A stretch of 64,000 nt of DNA from Bacillota bacterium (GTDB lineage Bacteria > Bacillota > Clostridia > Lachnospirales > Lachnospiraceae): positions 124,001 to 188,000 of the forward strand of contig JAEVYY010000007.1 of assembly GCA_023392535.1 (NCBI GenBank), in the 5' to 3' direction. The notes under the pieces are model-generated. The model saw nothing but the letters and a program-made list of their open reading frames with translations. It did not search any database and had not been told where the DNA came from. This document shows, in pieces, positions 17,827 to 26,212 of the stretch. How positions within the stretch are numbered: the stretch's first letter is position 1; each line of letters opens with the position of its first letter. The position numbers and the translations under genes were made by a program.

Positions 17827-17874
17827 ACTGGAACTATATAATTAGTGTTATACTGGTTCTTTTTAAGAGCCAGT
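17827..17874. promoter_or_regulatory. three ACTGG-type half-sites between mocR and eamA genes (candidate MocR operator)
   Basis: ACTGGAACT (17827-17835) and ACTGGTTCT (17852-17860) are direct repeats 25 bp apart; AGAGCCAGT (17866-17874) is the inverted third copy, forming a near-palindrome with the second. Direct repeats plus an inverted one are the usual MocR site layout. Confidence 0.6.
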
Positions 17875-17931
17875 AATTTAAGTAAAATGATACCATCTTA
17901 TTCAAAAAATGCAATATGGGAGAGTTGATAA

Positions 17932-18861
17932 ATGGATTTTTTAAGAGGAAAAATATACTTGATTTGTGCTTTTTCACTGGCAGGGACCAGCGTAATATCA
18001 GCTAGATTTGTTACAGGAAAACTTGGGACTTTTACAATTACGGCTATGAGCCTCTTTTTTGCGCTCCTTTTACTGGTTCCAATCGTTAGCAAACAACTTG
18101 TTCAATACCTTAAGCATATGTCTTTCCGCAGTTTTCTACAACTCATACTCCAATCGATATGTGGTATTTTTCTGTTTCGTGTATTTTTGCTAAACGGACT
18201 TGCGCATACGAGCGCTGGAGAAGCGGGTATACTCACAGGTACCACACCTGCTATAACGGCGCTTCTTGCTATTTTTATAGTAAAAGAGCCTGCCAGTTCT
18301 GGAAAACTTACAGGAATAATGTGTACGGTAGCAGGAATTCTAATTATTCAGGGCATGTTTACAAAGGGAAATGATTTTGCTTTGGAACATTTTTTAGGGA
18401 ATATGCTAGTGCTCTGCGCAGCGGCTAGCGAATCTGTCTTTAATACGTTGTCACGTATTTTTGCAGTTAAAACAGCCAAGGAACCTCATCAGACTCCAAA
18501 TCCTGTTTTGCAGACTGTAACGGTCTCTGCAATTGCACTTATTTTATGTCTGTTTCCAATGATAGGTGAGGAGCCCATAAAAAAACTGTTAGGAATTGGT
18601 TTCCTGGAATGGATAGCGCTTCTTTGGTATGGGGTATTTGTAACTGCTCTGGCATTCATCTTCTGGTACTCTGGAATAAAAAGGTGCGGTGTATTAACGG
18701 CAGCAGCATTTTCTGCTATGATGCCATTTACTTCCATGGTACTATCAATCGTACTTTTGGGAGAGCGCATTGATTATATACAGTGTATTGGGGGTCTGCT
18801 TGTAATCCTCGGAATGATCTTAATAGGAAAGGAACAGGAAAAGAGAAATGAATATTTTTAG
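17932..18861 (+). CDS. EamA/DMT-family permease
   Basis: This 309-residue integral membrane protein has about ten hydrophobic segments in two EamA repeats (residues ~10-145 and ~155-300), with the typical repeat ends TAGEAGILTGTTPAITALLAIFIVKEP and AAAFSAMMPFTSMVLSIVLLGERI (split here only for reading). It belongs to the drug/metabolite transporter superfamily, whose members often export amino acids or related metabolites. It is divergent from the MocR regulator, which most likely controls it, perhaps in response to an amine, amino acid or vitamin B6 compound. GGGAGAG precedes the ATG. The next gene starts 14 bases before its stop. Confidence 0.9.
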   Translation: MDFLRGKIYLICAFSLAGTSVISARFVTGKLGTFTITAMSLFFALLLLVPIVSKQLVQYLKHMSFRSFLQLILQSICGIFLFRVFLLNGLAHTSAGEAGILTGTTPAITALLAIFIVKEPASSGKLTGIMCTVAGILIIQGMFTKGNDFALEHFLGNMLVLCAAASESVFNTLSRIFAVKTAKEPHQTPNPVLQTVTVSAIALILCLFPMIGEEPIKKLLGIGFLEWIALLWYGVFVTALAFIFWYSGIKRCGVLTAAAFSAMMPFTSMVLSIVLLGERIDYIQCIGGLLVILGMILIGKEQEKRNEYF

Positions 18862-19513
18862 AAATGAAACAGGCAAGACGGGGATATGCTCTATTGGAAT
18901 TTTAATCATGGAGAATGTACTAAATGAGCCTTCTAAAGACAAGCTTCTTTCTGTCAGACAGGAAATGGAAGGTATGTTAAGGGCAAAGTATGAGAATCTA
19001 ACACGAGGCGATTTAAAGGCGCTTCATCCCATGGATACTTATCTATCATATTACAAGAAGTATGGATATACATATCATGTATTGCCCCAGCTAGAGTCAA
19101 TCCTAAAAGGAAAAGCAATCCCAGGAGGATTTCCTTTAGTGGAAGCAATGTTTATGGCCGAAGTCAAAAATATGCTTTTGACAGCCGGTCATGATTTAGA
19201 CAAATTAATAGAGCCGCTTTGTTTGAGAATAGCGACTGGAAAAGAAAGATTTATAACAATGAGTGGGAAAGAGGTGACAACCATATCAGGAGATTTTATG
19301 ATTATGGACCGGGAAAATATTATTTCAAGCATTTTGCGGGGCCCTGATCATAGGACTGCCATAACAGAGAATACTGAGCGCGTTATTTTTACCGTTTATG
19401 CCCCATTAGGCGTAGAAACGCAATTGGTTCGGGAGCATCTGGAAGACATAGAAACTTATGTCCGCTTATGGAATAAAAAGGCAATTACTACGTTAAAAAT
19501 AATCGAAAATTAA
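18848..19513 (+). CDS. solo B3/B4 domain protein (PheRS-beta-like editing domain)
   Basis: This 221-residue protein looks like the stand-alone B3/B4 domain family (COG3382), related to the editing domain of phenylalanyl-tRNA synthetase beta. Diagnostic blocks are PGGFPLVEAMFMAEV, DLDKLIEPLCLRIA and FMIMDRENIISSILRGPDHRT followed by ITENT. Some members may clear mischarged tRNA or bind nucleic acid, but function is not established. The 18848 start, overlapping the permease stop by 14 bases, is preferred because the residues it adds (CSIGILIMENVLN) match the conserved IGV-type first strand; ATG 18908 would delete it. Translation coupling to the EamA gene is implied. Confidence 0.8.
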   Translation: MNIFRNETGKTGICSIGILIMENVLNEPSKDKLLSVRQEMEGMLRAKYENLTRGDLKALHPMDTYLSYYKKYGYTYHVLPQLESILKGKAIPGGFPLVEAMFMAEVKNMLLTAGHDLDKLIEPLCLRIATGKERFITMSGKEVTTISGDFMIMDRENIISSILRGPDHRTAITENTERVIFTVYAPLGVETQLVREHLEDIETYVRLWNKKAITTLKIIEN

Positions 19514-19572
19514 TATAATTAATCTATATATTAAAAAAGTTTATTTATTTATAAATAATGTTAATATAAATA

Positions 19573-19601
19573 TTGACATATTAAATTTGTGGGTGTATAT
19601 T
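19573..19601 (+). promoter_or_regulatory. sigma-A promoter of the DUF2089 operon
   Basis: TTGACA (19573-19578), a 17-base spacer and TATATT (19596-19601) lie ~30 bases before the DUF2089 start. It is a near-consensus housekeeping promoter. Confidence 0.8.
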
Positions 19602-19631
19602 ATAAACAAACAAAACAGGATGGTAAAAAGA

Positions 19632-20021
19632 ATGAAATACAAAGCTCCGGGTAAATGTCCGGTATGTGGTGAAAAACTTTCCATAATCAAACTTAGCTGT
19701 CCCAAGTGTACCACAGCGATTGAAGGAGATTTTCAACCTTGTGAATTCTGCCGCCTTCCGGAGGAAGATCTGGAGTTTGCAAAAGTGTTCATAAGATGTC
19801 GGGGAAATATCAAGGATGTAGAGAAAGAATTAGGAATTTCCTATCCTACGGTCCGTGGTAAACTGGATTCGGTCATAAAGGGTCTTGGGTATGAAGTATC
19901 ATCAAAGGAAATGACAAAGGTAAATGAAGATAAGATCGCTGCTAGAAATGCAATTTTAGATCAATTGTCAAAGGGCGAAGTCTCTCCACAAGAGGCAACA
20001 GAACGAATTAAAAAATTATAA
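19632..20021 (+). CDS. DUF2089 zinc-ribbon/HTH protein
   Basis: The ~129-residue product is a DUF2089 protein: an N-terminal zinc ribbon (CPVCGEKL ... CPKC, plus CEFC) and a helix-turn-helix-like FAKVFIRCRGNIKDVEKELGISYPTVRGKLD segment. It looks like a transcription factor governing the genes that follow. ATG 19632 is chosen because AGGATGG lies 8 bases upstream and the protein then begins MKYKAPGKCPVCG as relatives do; upstream in-frame starts lack a site. It is led by a strong promoter and followed 16 bases later by a SHOCT-like protein gene, in an order (DUF2089, YvlB-like, YvlD-like) common in Firmicutes. Confidence 0.88.
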   Translation: MKYKAPGKCPVCGEKLSIIKLSCPKCTTAIEGDFQPCEFCRLPEEDLEFAKVFIRCRGNIKDVEKELGISYPTVRGKLDSVIKGLGYEVSSKEMTKVNEDKIAARNAILDQLSKGEVSPQEATERIKKL

Positions 20022-20037
20022 ATAGGGAGGTTATGCT

Positions 20038-20478
20038 ATGAGTGAACAGCAAAGAATATTAGAAATGATAGAAAAGGGACAGATTACCGCTGCTGAGGGC
20101 ATGGAACTTTTAGAAGCATTGAATGTGAATAAAGAGGATACCGCAATACACGTGGTGGAGAATGCAGCAGAAAAACGTCGCTATAAATTCCTTAAAATAA
20201 AAGTTACATCGGACAATAATGCAGTGAATGTTAACGTGAATGTGCCCATACGTTTGCTAACTACAATCAGTGAAATAGCTGATAGGATGACAACGGTGAT
20301 TCCAGCAGATGCAAGAAAAGAAATGGAAGCAAAAGGAATCGATATTTCTAGTATCGATTTTGCTAAAATTATTGAAGAAATTATCGGAGGGACGTTGGAA
20401 GATCCCAATATCATTGATGTGGAGGCATGGGATGAAAGCCATAAGGCAATGGTGAGGGTAAAAATATATGTGGATTAA
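20038..20478 (+). CDS. YvlB-like SHOCT-type domain protein
   Basis: The 146-residue protein opens with a short helical motif, QRILEMIEKGQITAAEGMELLEAL, of the SHOCT-like kind found at the start of YvlB-type proteins; the DUF2089 protein ends with a related motif (ILDQLSKGEVSPQEATERI). The rest is mixed alpha/beta, with a C-terminal EAWDESHKAMVRVKIYVD strand. In Bacillus the yvlABCD operon responds to cell-envelope stress, so an envelope role is plausible. AGGGAGG lies ~7 bases before the ATG. The next ORF overlaps its end by 11 bases. Confidence 0.8.
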   Translation: MSEQQRILEMIEKGQITAAEGMELLEALNVNKEDTAIHVVENAAEKRRYKFLKIKVTSDNNAVNVNVNVPIRLLTTISEIADRMTTVIPADARKEMEAKGIDISSIDFAKIIEEIIGGTLEDPNIIDVEAWDESHKAMVRVKIYVD

Positions 20479-20782
20479 GGGATTCCGATCCTTAAAGATT
20501 AAAATAAGGGTAGAGGATAAAAGATGTTTGTATCTTCCATTCCCAATTCCCTTTTCTATCATGCAAGAATTATTGGAATGCATTCTTGACTTATTGCATG
20601 TCATATGTTTTTTTGTGCCCAAATTATCGGAGGGGGATTCAGAATCGCAAATGACAGTTCATTCGGTGAAGAAAATTGTTATCATGGTTTTAAAGTCGCT
20701 GGATTCCTTGTTGGGAGAGGAACCGTTTGATTTTATCGATGTTACGACCGGCAAAGTCGAGGTAACCATTAAAGTAAGGTAA
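20468..20782 (+). CDS. small hypothetical protein of the DUF2089/YvlB operon
   Basis: I do not recognise this 104-residue protein as a named family. Its last third (SLDSLLGEEPFDFIDVTTGKVEVTIKVR, seen as an acidic patch then a strand) resembles the C-terminal end of the neighbouring YvlB-like protein, so it may be a shortened paralogue. A hydrophobic middle (LLECILDLLHVICFFV) could contact the membrane. The start overlaps the upstream stop by 11 bases and the next gene starts 14 bases after its end, so it sits inside an operon, which supports it being real. ATG 20468 has only a weak GGTGAGGG site. Confidence 0.6.
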   Translation: MWIKGFRSLKIKIRVEDKRCLYLPFPIPFSIMQELLECILDLLHVICFFVPKLSEGDSESQMTVHSVKKIVIMVLKSLDSLLGEEPFDFIDVTTGKVEVTIKVR

Positions 20783-20796
20783 AGTTAGGAGCTTTC

Positions 20797-21135
20797 ATGA
20801 AACTATTTATAAAATATATATCTATTATTATAGCTATTTATGTATTGTCCTTTGTAATACACACGATTCAAATTGGCAGTTTCGCTTCCCTTCTCTTTAT
20901 GGGTTTCGTGTTATTGGTAGTGAACCTCATATGTAAGCCCGTCTTATTATTGATTACATTACCTGTAAACTTACTGACGTTAGGATTATTTAGTTTAATT
21001 GTCAATGCTTGGACGATTATGATTGCAGATTTTTTTGTTGTTAATATAAGCATGGGTGGATTTTTTAACTCTTTACTAACTGCTTTTATAATCGTCCTAT
21101 TTAATCATCTGTTCAAAGATCTAAGTAAAAGCTAA
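20797..21135 (+). CDS. yvlD: YvlD-like four-helix membrane protein (phage holin family name)
   Basis: The 112-residue membrane protein has four hydrophobic helices (IIIAIYVLSFVIH; SLLFMGFVLLVVNLI; LITLPVNLLTLGLFSLIVNAW; LTAFIIVLFNHLF), with the KPVLLLITLPVNLLTLG signature of the Mycobacterium-type 4-TM 'phage holin family', YvlD in Bacillus. Despite the name it is chromosomal, with no phage genes near, and YvlD is linked to envelope stress. AGGAGC precedes the ATG by 6-7 bases. It ends the DUF2089 operon; a strong bidirectional terminator follows. Confidence 0.88.
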   Translation: MKLFIKYISIIIAIYVLSFVIHTIQIGSFASLLFMGFVLLVVNLICKPVLLLITLPVNLLTLGLFSLIVNAWTIMIADFFVVNISMGGFFNSLLTAFIIVLFNHLFKDLSKS

Positions 21136-21156
21136 GAAAAGAATCAATAATTGTTG

Positions 21157-21182
21157 AAGAAGCCGCCAATTGGCGGCTTCTT
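21157..21182. terminator. bidirectional terminator, perfect 26-base palindrome
   Basis: Arms AAGAAGCCGCCAA / TTGGCGGCTTCTT are fully complementary and flanked by T/A-rich DNA on both sides, between the convergent yvlD-like and DNRLRE genes. Practical loop is the central AATT. Confidence 0.88.
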
Positions 21183-21187
21183 GTTAT

Positions 21188-22279
21188 TTATGAAAGGATC
21201 GAAATTTTAGGAATTAATTTTTTCTGTATCTTTTTACTTGTAAGTGAAGATTTTGCCGGTATTATTGGCATGATTGCCGTGATATTAATGACCGGTACGA
21301 AAATTGGAGTATTACCATCCATATCGGATAATACTAAAATACCATACTCATTTTTGTAAATGGTTCCAGTGGCCGTTATATTAGAACCTGCAGATAGTTG
21401 AATATCTGTAGAAACCGACAGATAGTCATGATAAGCTGTAATTAAATTAGTATCGCAGCCAGAAGGGAATTGTGTTGTTGGTAAGAAGGTGATGGATGGA
21501 TCATAGATGCTGCCATCACCGGCATAGATTGCAGCAATGGAATTCAGAGGAATAGTTTGCTGCTGTCCATCATCAAGCAGTATAAAAAGTGCTCCATAAG
21601 TTCCCACCGCCGAGGAATAAAGTTGATATGGTGTTCCCGTTATGGAAGAAGAAGCCAACCCTGTTGTAAATACTGTAATTTTATTTGGATATAGTGCAAT
21701 GATCTGCTCGATTAAATTTGCCAATTGTTCGTAACTAAAGCAGATAGCACTGGATGGTTCTACGGGAGTCTCAGAATACGTGATGTGCAATCTAGGGTAA
21801 TAGGGCTCGTACTCAATTTGATTGGTCGCAAAATGGACCACAGTGCTGCCGTCTGAATTGGTCAGTGCTATGCCATTATTCGCATAGGTGTTGTTCAACC
21901 AACTATTCACGAGTGCTGTAATATCTATTTGCACCGTTTTATAGATATCATCTGCAGTAACATTGATTTGGGCTGGTGTCGCTGTAAAGGCGGGCCGAGT
22001 GTTGTAAGTCACCGTATTTGTATCAAGCGGAGCAGTCACCCGATTGACCACAATTGGACTGGAAGCTTCACCCGTTTTTTCAATGATAGTTAATTCGAGC
22101 ATAGCACTGTCAATAACTGAAACAGGTAGCATTGGCAGTGGAATCTGAAGGTAACTAATACAATTTAGAAATATTGGATCGGTACCTGCATAAATCAGAG
22201 GAGGTTCTGAAAAGTGGTAGTCCGGCAATAGAGAAGATACAAAGGCCGTATTTGGTAGATTTACTGTTATATTTGCCAT
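21188..22279 (-). CDS. DNRLRE-domain protein, probable exported/spore-surface structural protein
   Basis: The 363-residue protein starts with a DNRLRE-type beta domain (residues ~10-170): YLQIPLPMLPVSVIDSAMLELTI, NTVTYNTRPAF, VQIDITALVNSWLNNTYANNGIAL. This fold occurs in secreted wall- or matrix-binding proteins. The remainder (~185-345) is a Thr/Ser-rich beta region without a match I know. No signal peptide is seen, so if it reaches the surface it may do so by assembly on the spore, as suggested by its divergence from the LysM/GH18 protein. The TTG-rich 208-base gap upstream holds no clear sigma-A promoter. Confidence 0.75.
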   Translation of the reverse strand: MANITVNLPNTAFVSSLLPDYHFSEPPLIYAGTDPIFLNCISYLQIPLPMLPVSVIDSAMLELTIIEKTGEASSPIVVNRVTAPLDTNTVTYNTRPAFTATPAQINVTADDIYKTVQIDITALVNSWLNNTYANNGIALTNSDGSTVVHFATNQIEYEPYYPRLHITYSETPVEPSSAICFSYEQLANLIEQIIALYPNKITVFTTGLASSSITGTPYQLYSSAVGTYGALFILLDDGQQQTIPLNSIAAIYAGDGSIYDPSITFLPTTQFPSGCDTNLITAYHDYLSVSTDIQLSAGSNITATGTIYKNEYGILVLSDMDGNTPIFVPVINITAIMPIIPAKSSLTSKKIQKKLIPKISILS

Positions 22280-22383
22280 ATATTTATTTCACTTTCTTTT
22301 TTTTTAGTGATTTTAGTCACCTTATTACATAATATGCATGGTTAGTATTTTGTTGAAATAAATATATTAATGCAATATTTTAT

Positions 22384-22460
22384 CATATGATATAATCTCG
22401 GATTCGTACCAAATTCTTTAATCATTTAATTCACTGATATCAATTTTGTTACATATAATA
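22384..22460 (+). promoter_or_regulatory. possible sporulation-sigma promoters before LysM gene
   Basis: Two CATA-N3-TA elements (CATATGATA at 22384-22392, CATATAATA at 22452-22460) match the sigma-K -10 pattern; the second has AC 17 bases upstream. No TTGACA box is present. Low information content makes this tentative. Confidence 0.25.
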
Positions 22461-22487
22461 GTAAAACAATAAGAAGGGGATTTAAAA

Positions 22488-23777
22488 ATGATTATTTATG
22501 TAGTGGAGGCAGGCGATACAATGGAATCGATCGCTGATAAATTCAGGGTATCTATGACAAGGTTGATCCTAGAAAATGGAATTACAAATCCAAATGATCT
22601 CGTGATAGGACAAACAATTGTAATTGCCTATCCGAAAGAAACCTATATGGTAAAAGAAGGAGATACCTTATCGGAAATCGCGATTAGCCATGGGGTCTCT
22701 ATTATGCAACTGTTAAGAAATAATCCTTTTTTATTGGATCGGGATTATATCTATCCGGGGGAAGAAATTATCATCCGTTATGACACAAAAGCGTCTATCA
22801 CCACAAATGCCTATGCGTTTCCTTTTATAGAAGATAAGATATTAAAAAGATCATTACCTTACTTGACTTATCTATCCATATTAAATTATAAAACATCTAG
22901 AAAAGGAGAGATTGACTCTTATTATGATGATACGGATCTAATCAGAACAGCAAAGCAATATGGCGTCGTACCCTTGATGCTTTTATCAAGTCTTACATTT
23001 CAGGGAGAACGCAATCCCGAAATAATATATGAAATACTTTTAAATCCCACATATCAGGAAAGACACGCACAAAACATGCTTACGGTATTAAAGGAAAAAG
23101 GTTATTATGGAGTTAATATTACCATTACATTTTTAAATGAAACGACACAAGACCTCTATGTGAAGTATTTACAAAGAATTACTAATATTCTTAAAAAAGA
23201 AAATTATCTTGTTTTTATCACGATTGATCCCAATTTTATGAGAGAGAATAATCAGACTGTATTTGAGAATGTAGATTATACGAATTTCAATGAATTAGTA
23301 GATGAAGCTTATTTAATGCGATTTTTTTGGGGAACACAATATGGTCCTCCTATGCCCGTCAGCTCATTAGCAGACATATCCTTATATGTTAATTATATTA
23401 CCCAAATGTTCAATCCTAAAAAAATAAATATCGGATTTCCATTGCTGGGATATGATTGGATACTACCATATATTGAAGGATTTTCTGAAGCAAACGCCCT
23501 TACACTAGATAGTGCAATTGATTTGGCGCGTACTACAGAATCCATAATTTATTTTGATGAAGTATCCAAGACACCTTATTTTGAATATTCCATTGATGTA
23601 AAAAGTAGAGATATCAAACATATCGTATGGTTTGTCGATGCCCGGACGATTTATGCAATTATCAATTTAGTAATTAATGATAGGTTACAAGGTGCAGGAT
23701 TATGGAATATCATGAGCCATTATCCCCAATTATGGCTGATAATTAACGTGAATTGTGATATCCAAAAATTGATTTAA
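22488..23777 (+). CDS. two-LysM protein with degenerate GH18 (YaaH/SleL-like) domain
   Basis: Residues 2-48 and 52-98 are two LysM peptidoglycan-binding modules (YVVEAGDTMESIADKF; YMVKEGDTLSEIAISHGV). The rest (~105-429) follows the GH18 spore-cortex hydrolase layout of YaaH/SleL, including FWGTQYGPPMPVS and INIGFPLLGYDWILPY. However, the catalytic strand that reads like G-V-N-I-D-F-E in active relatives is GVNITITF here (208-215): both the Asp and the Glu are Thr. The protein is therefore predicted to bind, not cut, cortex peptidoglycan. No signal peptide; spore targeting by LysM is usual. GAAGGGG precedes the ATG. Confidence 0.85.
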   Translation: MIIYVVEAGDTMESIADKFRVSMTRLILENGITNPNDLVIGQTIVIAYPKETYMVKEGDTLSEIAISHGVSIMQLLRNNPFLLDRDYIYPGEEIIIRYDTKASITTNAYAFPFIEDKILKRSLPYLTYLSILNYKTSRKGEIDSYYDDTDLIRTAKQYGVVPLMLLSSLTFQGERNPEIIYEILLNPTYQERHAQNMLTVLKEKGYYGVNITITFLNETTQDLYVKYLQRITNILKKENYLVFITIDPNFMRENNQTVFENVDYTNFNELVDEAYLMRFFWGTQYGPPMPVSSLADISLYVNYITQMFNPKKINIGFPLLGYDWILPYIEGFSEANALTLDSAIDLARTTESIIYFDEVSKTPYFEYSIDVKSRDIKHIVWFVDARTIYAIINLVINDRLQGAGLWNIMSHYPQLWLIINVNCDIQKLI

Positions 23778-23780
23778 TAC

Positions 23781-23833
23781 TTGACAGAATAGAAGATAAT
23801 ATTTAGAATTAAAGTAAACAGATGGTTTACTTT
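23781..23833 (+). promoter_or_regulatory. promoter and palindromic operator of the tetR-nitroreductase unit
   Basis: TTGACA (23781-23786), 17-base spacer, TAGAAT (23804-23809), then the palindrome AAAGTAAAC-N5-GTTTACTTT (23811-23833) at the transcription start. The layout is that of TetR self-repression. Confidence 0.75.
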
Positions 23834-23847
23834 TGGAGGATATTCGG

Positions 23848-24462
23848 ATGAATAGACAATTGAAAAAGGAGAATATAAGAGAGAATATCATACAGGCATT
23901 GTATGAATTATTAAAAGGTAGAACTTTTGAAAATCTGTCGAGTAAAGAAATATGCGAAAAAGCAGGTGTGAGTAAAAGAACTCTCTATATATATTTTCGG
24001 AGTCAGGATGAGATGTATTTAGAATTGGTCAGGAGAAGTTTCAAACATATGGTCGAAACCTTTGAACAGGATATGATGTTTGAAACGACAATAGAAGATA
24101 AAATTTGTAATATAGGAGAAAGATATCTTTGCTTCCTGTTTGATCACCCTACAGAGGGGGAACTGATCATCGGCTACGATGAAAAACGTTATGTGGAGGC
24201 TTTTCCTGAATTGGTAGGAGAAATCAGTACTATTGCAAATGAATATGAATTGCTCCACATATTTCGTAAGTGGAAGCTTGATCCTGAAATCTATGATAGC
24301 AATTTGGCCATTTTCTTATGGGCATATATTCAGGGAATTGCCCAATTACTCGTTCGTAAGGAGGGATGGATGGAAGGATACTATGGGATGCCAATACAAA
24401 AAATAATTAAGGATCAGATACACTTTGTCAGGATAATGTTAAGAGGAGTGATAAATGACTAG
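23848..24462 (+). CDS. TetR/AcrR-family regulator
   Basis: The ~204-residue protein has a TetR helix-turn-helix at residues ~10-55 (IIQALYELLKGRTFENLSS, CEKAGVSKRTLYIYF) and an all-helical ligand domain with a C-terminal part of the TetR_C_... kind seen in DhaS-like clostridial regulators. A perfect 9-bp-arm palindrome overlaps its transcription start, so it most likely represses itself and the nitroreductase-like gene, whose ATG overlaps the tetR end by 8 bases. ATG 23848 is used because GGAGGA is 8 bases upstream; the in-frame TTG 23833 lies before that site. Confidence 0.9.
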   Translation: MNRQLKKENIRENIIQALYELLKGRTFENLSSKEICEKAGVSKRTLYIYFRSQDEMYLELVRRSFKHMVETFEQDMMFETTIEDKICNIGERYLCFLFDHPTEGELIIGYDEKRYVEAFPELVGEISTIANEYELLHIFRKWKLDPEIYDSNLAIFLWAYIQGIAQLLVRKEGWMEGYYGMPIQKIIKDQIHFVRIMLRGVIND

Positions 24463-25579
24463 GAGAAGAAACGTGTTGCTTTATTTGTTATTTGTGTTCA
24501 TCACTTTCGTGTTTGGTATGTCCGTCTGGGATGGAAATTTTTTAAGATCTTATTATGACAGTTCCAAAGATTACTATGATCATGAAAAAGAAATGATGTC
24601 AGAAACACAATTCCAATTAATCAAGGCAGGAATTCAGGCGGGAAGCAGTCATAACATGCAGCCATGGAAAATTCGTATTCATGATCAAAAGTCTTTTTCG
24701 CTCCATGCAGATATGGAGAAAACGTTACCGGTCATAGATCCACAGAATAAGCAGCTTTTGATGAGTCAGGGAACTTTTATAGGATTGGTGAAAAAAGCTG
24801 CAGAGGAAGCAGATGTTGAGCTTCAAGTTACTTATCATGCATTAAATATGAGTGAAAACTTTCCTCTGATAGCAACTTTTACAATCTTACAGGATAAAAA
24901 CTCCAAAATAGATGCAGTAACATCGGCAACGAGGGGTACGTTTTCAGAAGATACAGCCTTTGATCTTGAAAAAGCTACAGACTCCATTTACAATCAATTA
25001 CCTGGTTATGAAGTAGTATGGATAGAAGGAGAAAAGTTAGGACGCTTTCAGTATTATCTTAAAAAGGGATCTTCCATAGAAGCAGAAAATCAACAAGCGA
25101 TGGAAGAACTTTTGGACATTTTCCGTTTTACGAAGTGGGAGAAAAATAAATATCGATACGGACTGTCCTTAAATACCATATCACCTCCTGTGCGGACAAT
25201 GATTGAGCCTATTGTGGGAGTAACTTCGGGGTGGAAAAGCTTTGGTCATTCTTCCATGGCTACCTTTTTTAAGCGACTGGATGGGGAGAAGTCTTACCTT
25301 GTTTTATCCGTTAGGAATCCTCAGCTATCTGATTACATACAAGTGGGAGAAGCATTTTCTATGTTGAGTCTGAATATGGAGGGATATGCTTCCAGACCAG
25401 CGGTTCAACTCTTGCAGCCTCTTTCTGGGATGCAGGAGGTTTACAATGATATGCAGGAAGAATTCGATATCAAAGGTGAGGTGATGATGATCATAGGATT
25501 TACTAAGATAACGGATTCTTATCATGAATCGGTACGTCATCAGGTATCAGATCTGATAATGAATAAAAATAGTTATTGA
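24455..25579 (+). CDS. membrane-anchored nitroreductase-like protein (Acg type)
   Basis: A 374-residue protein with an N-terminal membrane anchor (VLLYLLFVFITFVFGMSVW, residues ~7-26) followed by a nitroreductase/Acg-type fold. The FMN-site motif AGSSHNMQPWKIRI near residue 65 is the family hallmark; a second half (~200-370) repeats the fold as in Acg proteins, which bury FMN under a lid and may store or sense flavin rather than turn over substrate. It is coupled to the TetR gene by an 8-base overlap, so expression probably responds to the regulator's ligand. The gene shares a terminator with the convergent DinB gene. Confidence 0.82.
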   Translation: MTRRRNVLLYLLFVFITFVFGMSVWDGNFLRSYYDSSKDYYDHEKEMMSETQFQLIKAGIQAGSSHNMQPWKIRIHDQKSFSLHADMEKTLPVIDPQNKQLLMSQGTFIGLVKKAAEEADVELQVTYHALNMSENFPLIATFTILQDKNSKIDAVTSATRGTFSEDTAFDLEKATDSIYNQLPGYEVVWIEGEKLGRFQYYLKKGSSIEAENQQAMEELLDIFRFTKWEKNKYRYGLSLNTISPPVRTMIEPIVGVTSGWKSFGHSSMATFFKRLDGEKSYLVLSVRNPQLSDYIQVGEAFSMLSLNMEGYASRPAVQLLQPLSGMQEVYNDMQEEFDIKGEVMMIIGFTKITDSYHESVRHQVSDLIMNKNSY

Positions 25580-25605
25580 TGGCGGGTATTGATTCACCCG
25601 CCATC
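25578..25605. terminator. terminator between nitroreductase-like and DinB genes
   Basis: A 10-bp perfect stem GATGGCGGGT / ACCCGCCATC overlaps the plus-strand stop codon. On the minus strand it is followed by a T-rich tract (AATAACTATTTTT), so it best serves the DinB gene. Confidence 0.7.
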
Positions 25606-25607
25606 AG

Positions 25608-26081
25608 CTATGTAAGCAAGGCATCCATTTCGCTTAAATGCAACTTAAAATGACGAAGAAAGTCAATAATCATTTCTTGTAACGTAATGGTTTCATTTAA
25701 TGCGCTGATCCATTCATGATTTATTTTCTCCATATTGACATTATTGATAATATGAATCAGGTGAAGATGGGAGTATTTCCACAATTGAATTAAATCCTCC
25801 CAATTTTCATTCTGATAATTTTGTATTGCGATCCACCGGTCGTTATTCCCATTACTTGCGTAATCAGGAAAAAGGAATGGACTTGTCTGATATTGTAGAT
25901 GTATAATTCTATGTGTATTGTTGGATGCCGAATCGACCATATGTCCAAGGATCTGCTTTAGGGACCTGTTCTGACTGTTCCTATTATTTGCTCTCACATC
26001 TTCTGAAACTTCTGATAATTTTGGTACCCATTCATCGATCAATCTTAAGAGTTCTTCATTATTCTCTTTAAATCTGTTCAT
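25608..26081 (-). CDS. DinB-family protein
   Basis: This 157-residue four-helix protein is of the DinB/YfiT-like superfamily. The three metal-ligand histidines expected of the fold appear in SLKQILGHMVDSAS, a central HLHLIH, and FLRHFKLHLSEM near the C-terminus. Members act as metal-dependent thiol transferases or are of unknown function and are often damage- or stress-linked. AGGAGG lies ~8 bases before the ATG on the minus strand. It stands alone, divergent from the LysR gene. The specific reaction is not predictable. Confidence 0.85.
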   Translation of the reverse strand: MNRFKENNEELLRLIDEWVPKLSEVSEDVRANNRNSQNRSLKQILGHMVDSASNNTHRIIHLQYQTSPFLFPDYASNGNNDRWIAIQNYQNENWEDLIQLWKYSHLHLIHIINNVNMEKINHEWISALNETITLQEMIIDFLRHFKLHLSEMDALLT

Positions 26082-26212
26082 ATCAAATTCCTCCTACCAT
26101 TTCATTGGGATATATCGAAATATTTATTTGTATGCTATCATGGAATAAATAATTAGTAAAATTGATTAATTCTATATTATTATTCGATAAAATCAATATG
26201 GAGGTATCAGGA

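Noticed and set aside
20797..21135. prophage or lysis gene from the 'phage holin' family name
   Set aside because: No other phage genes are near; it is a YvlD-type chromosomal gene in the DUF2089 operon.
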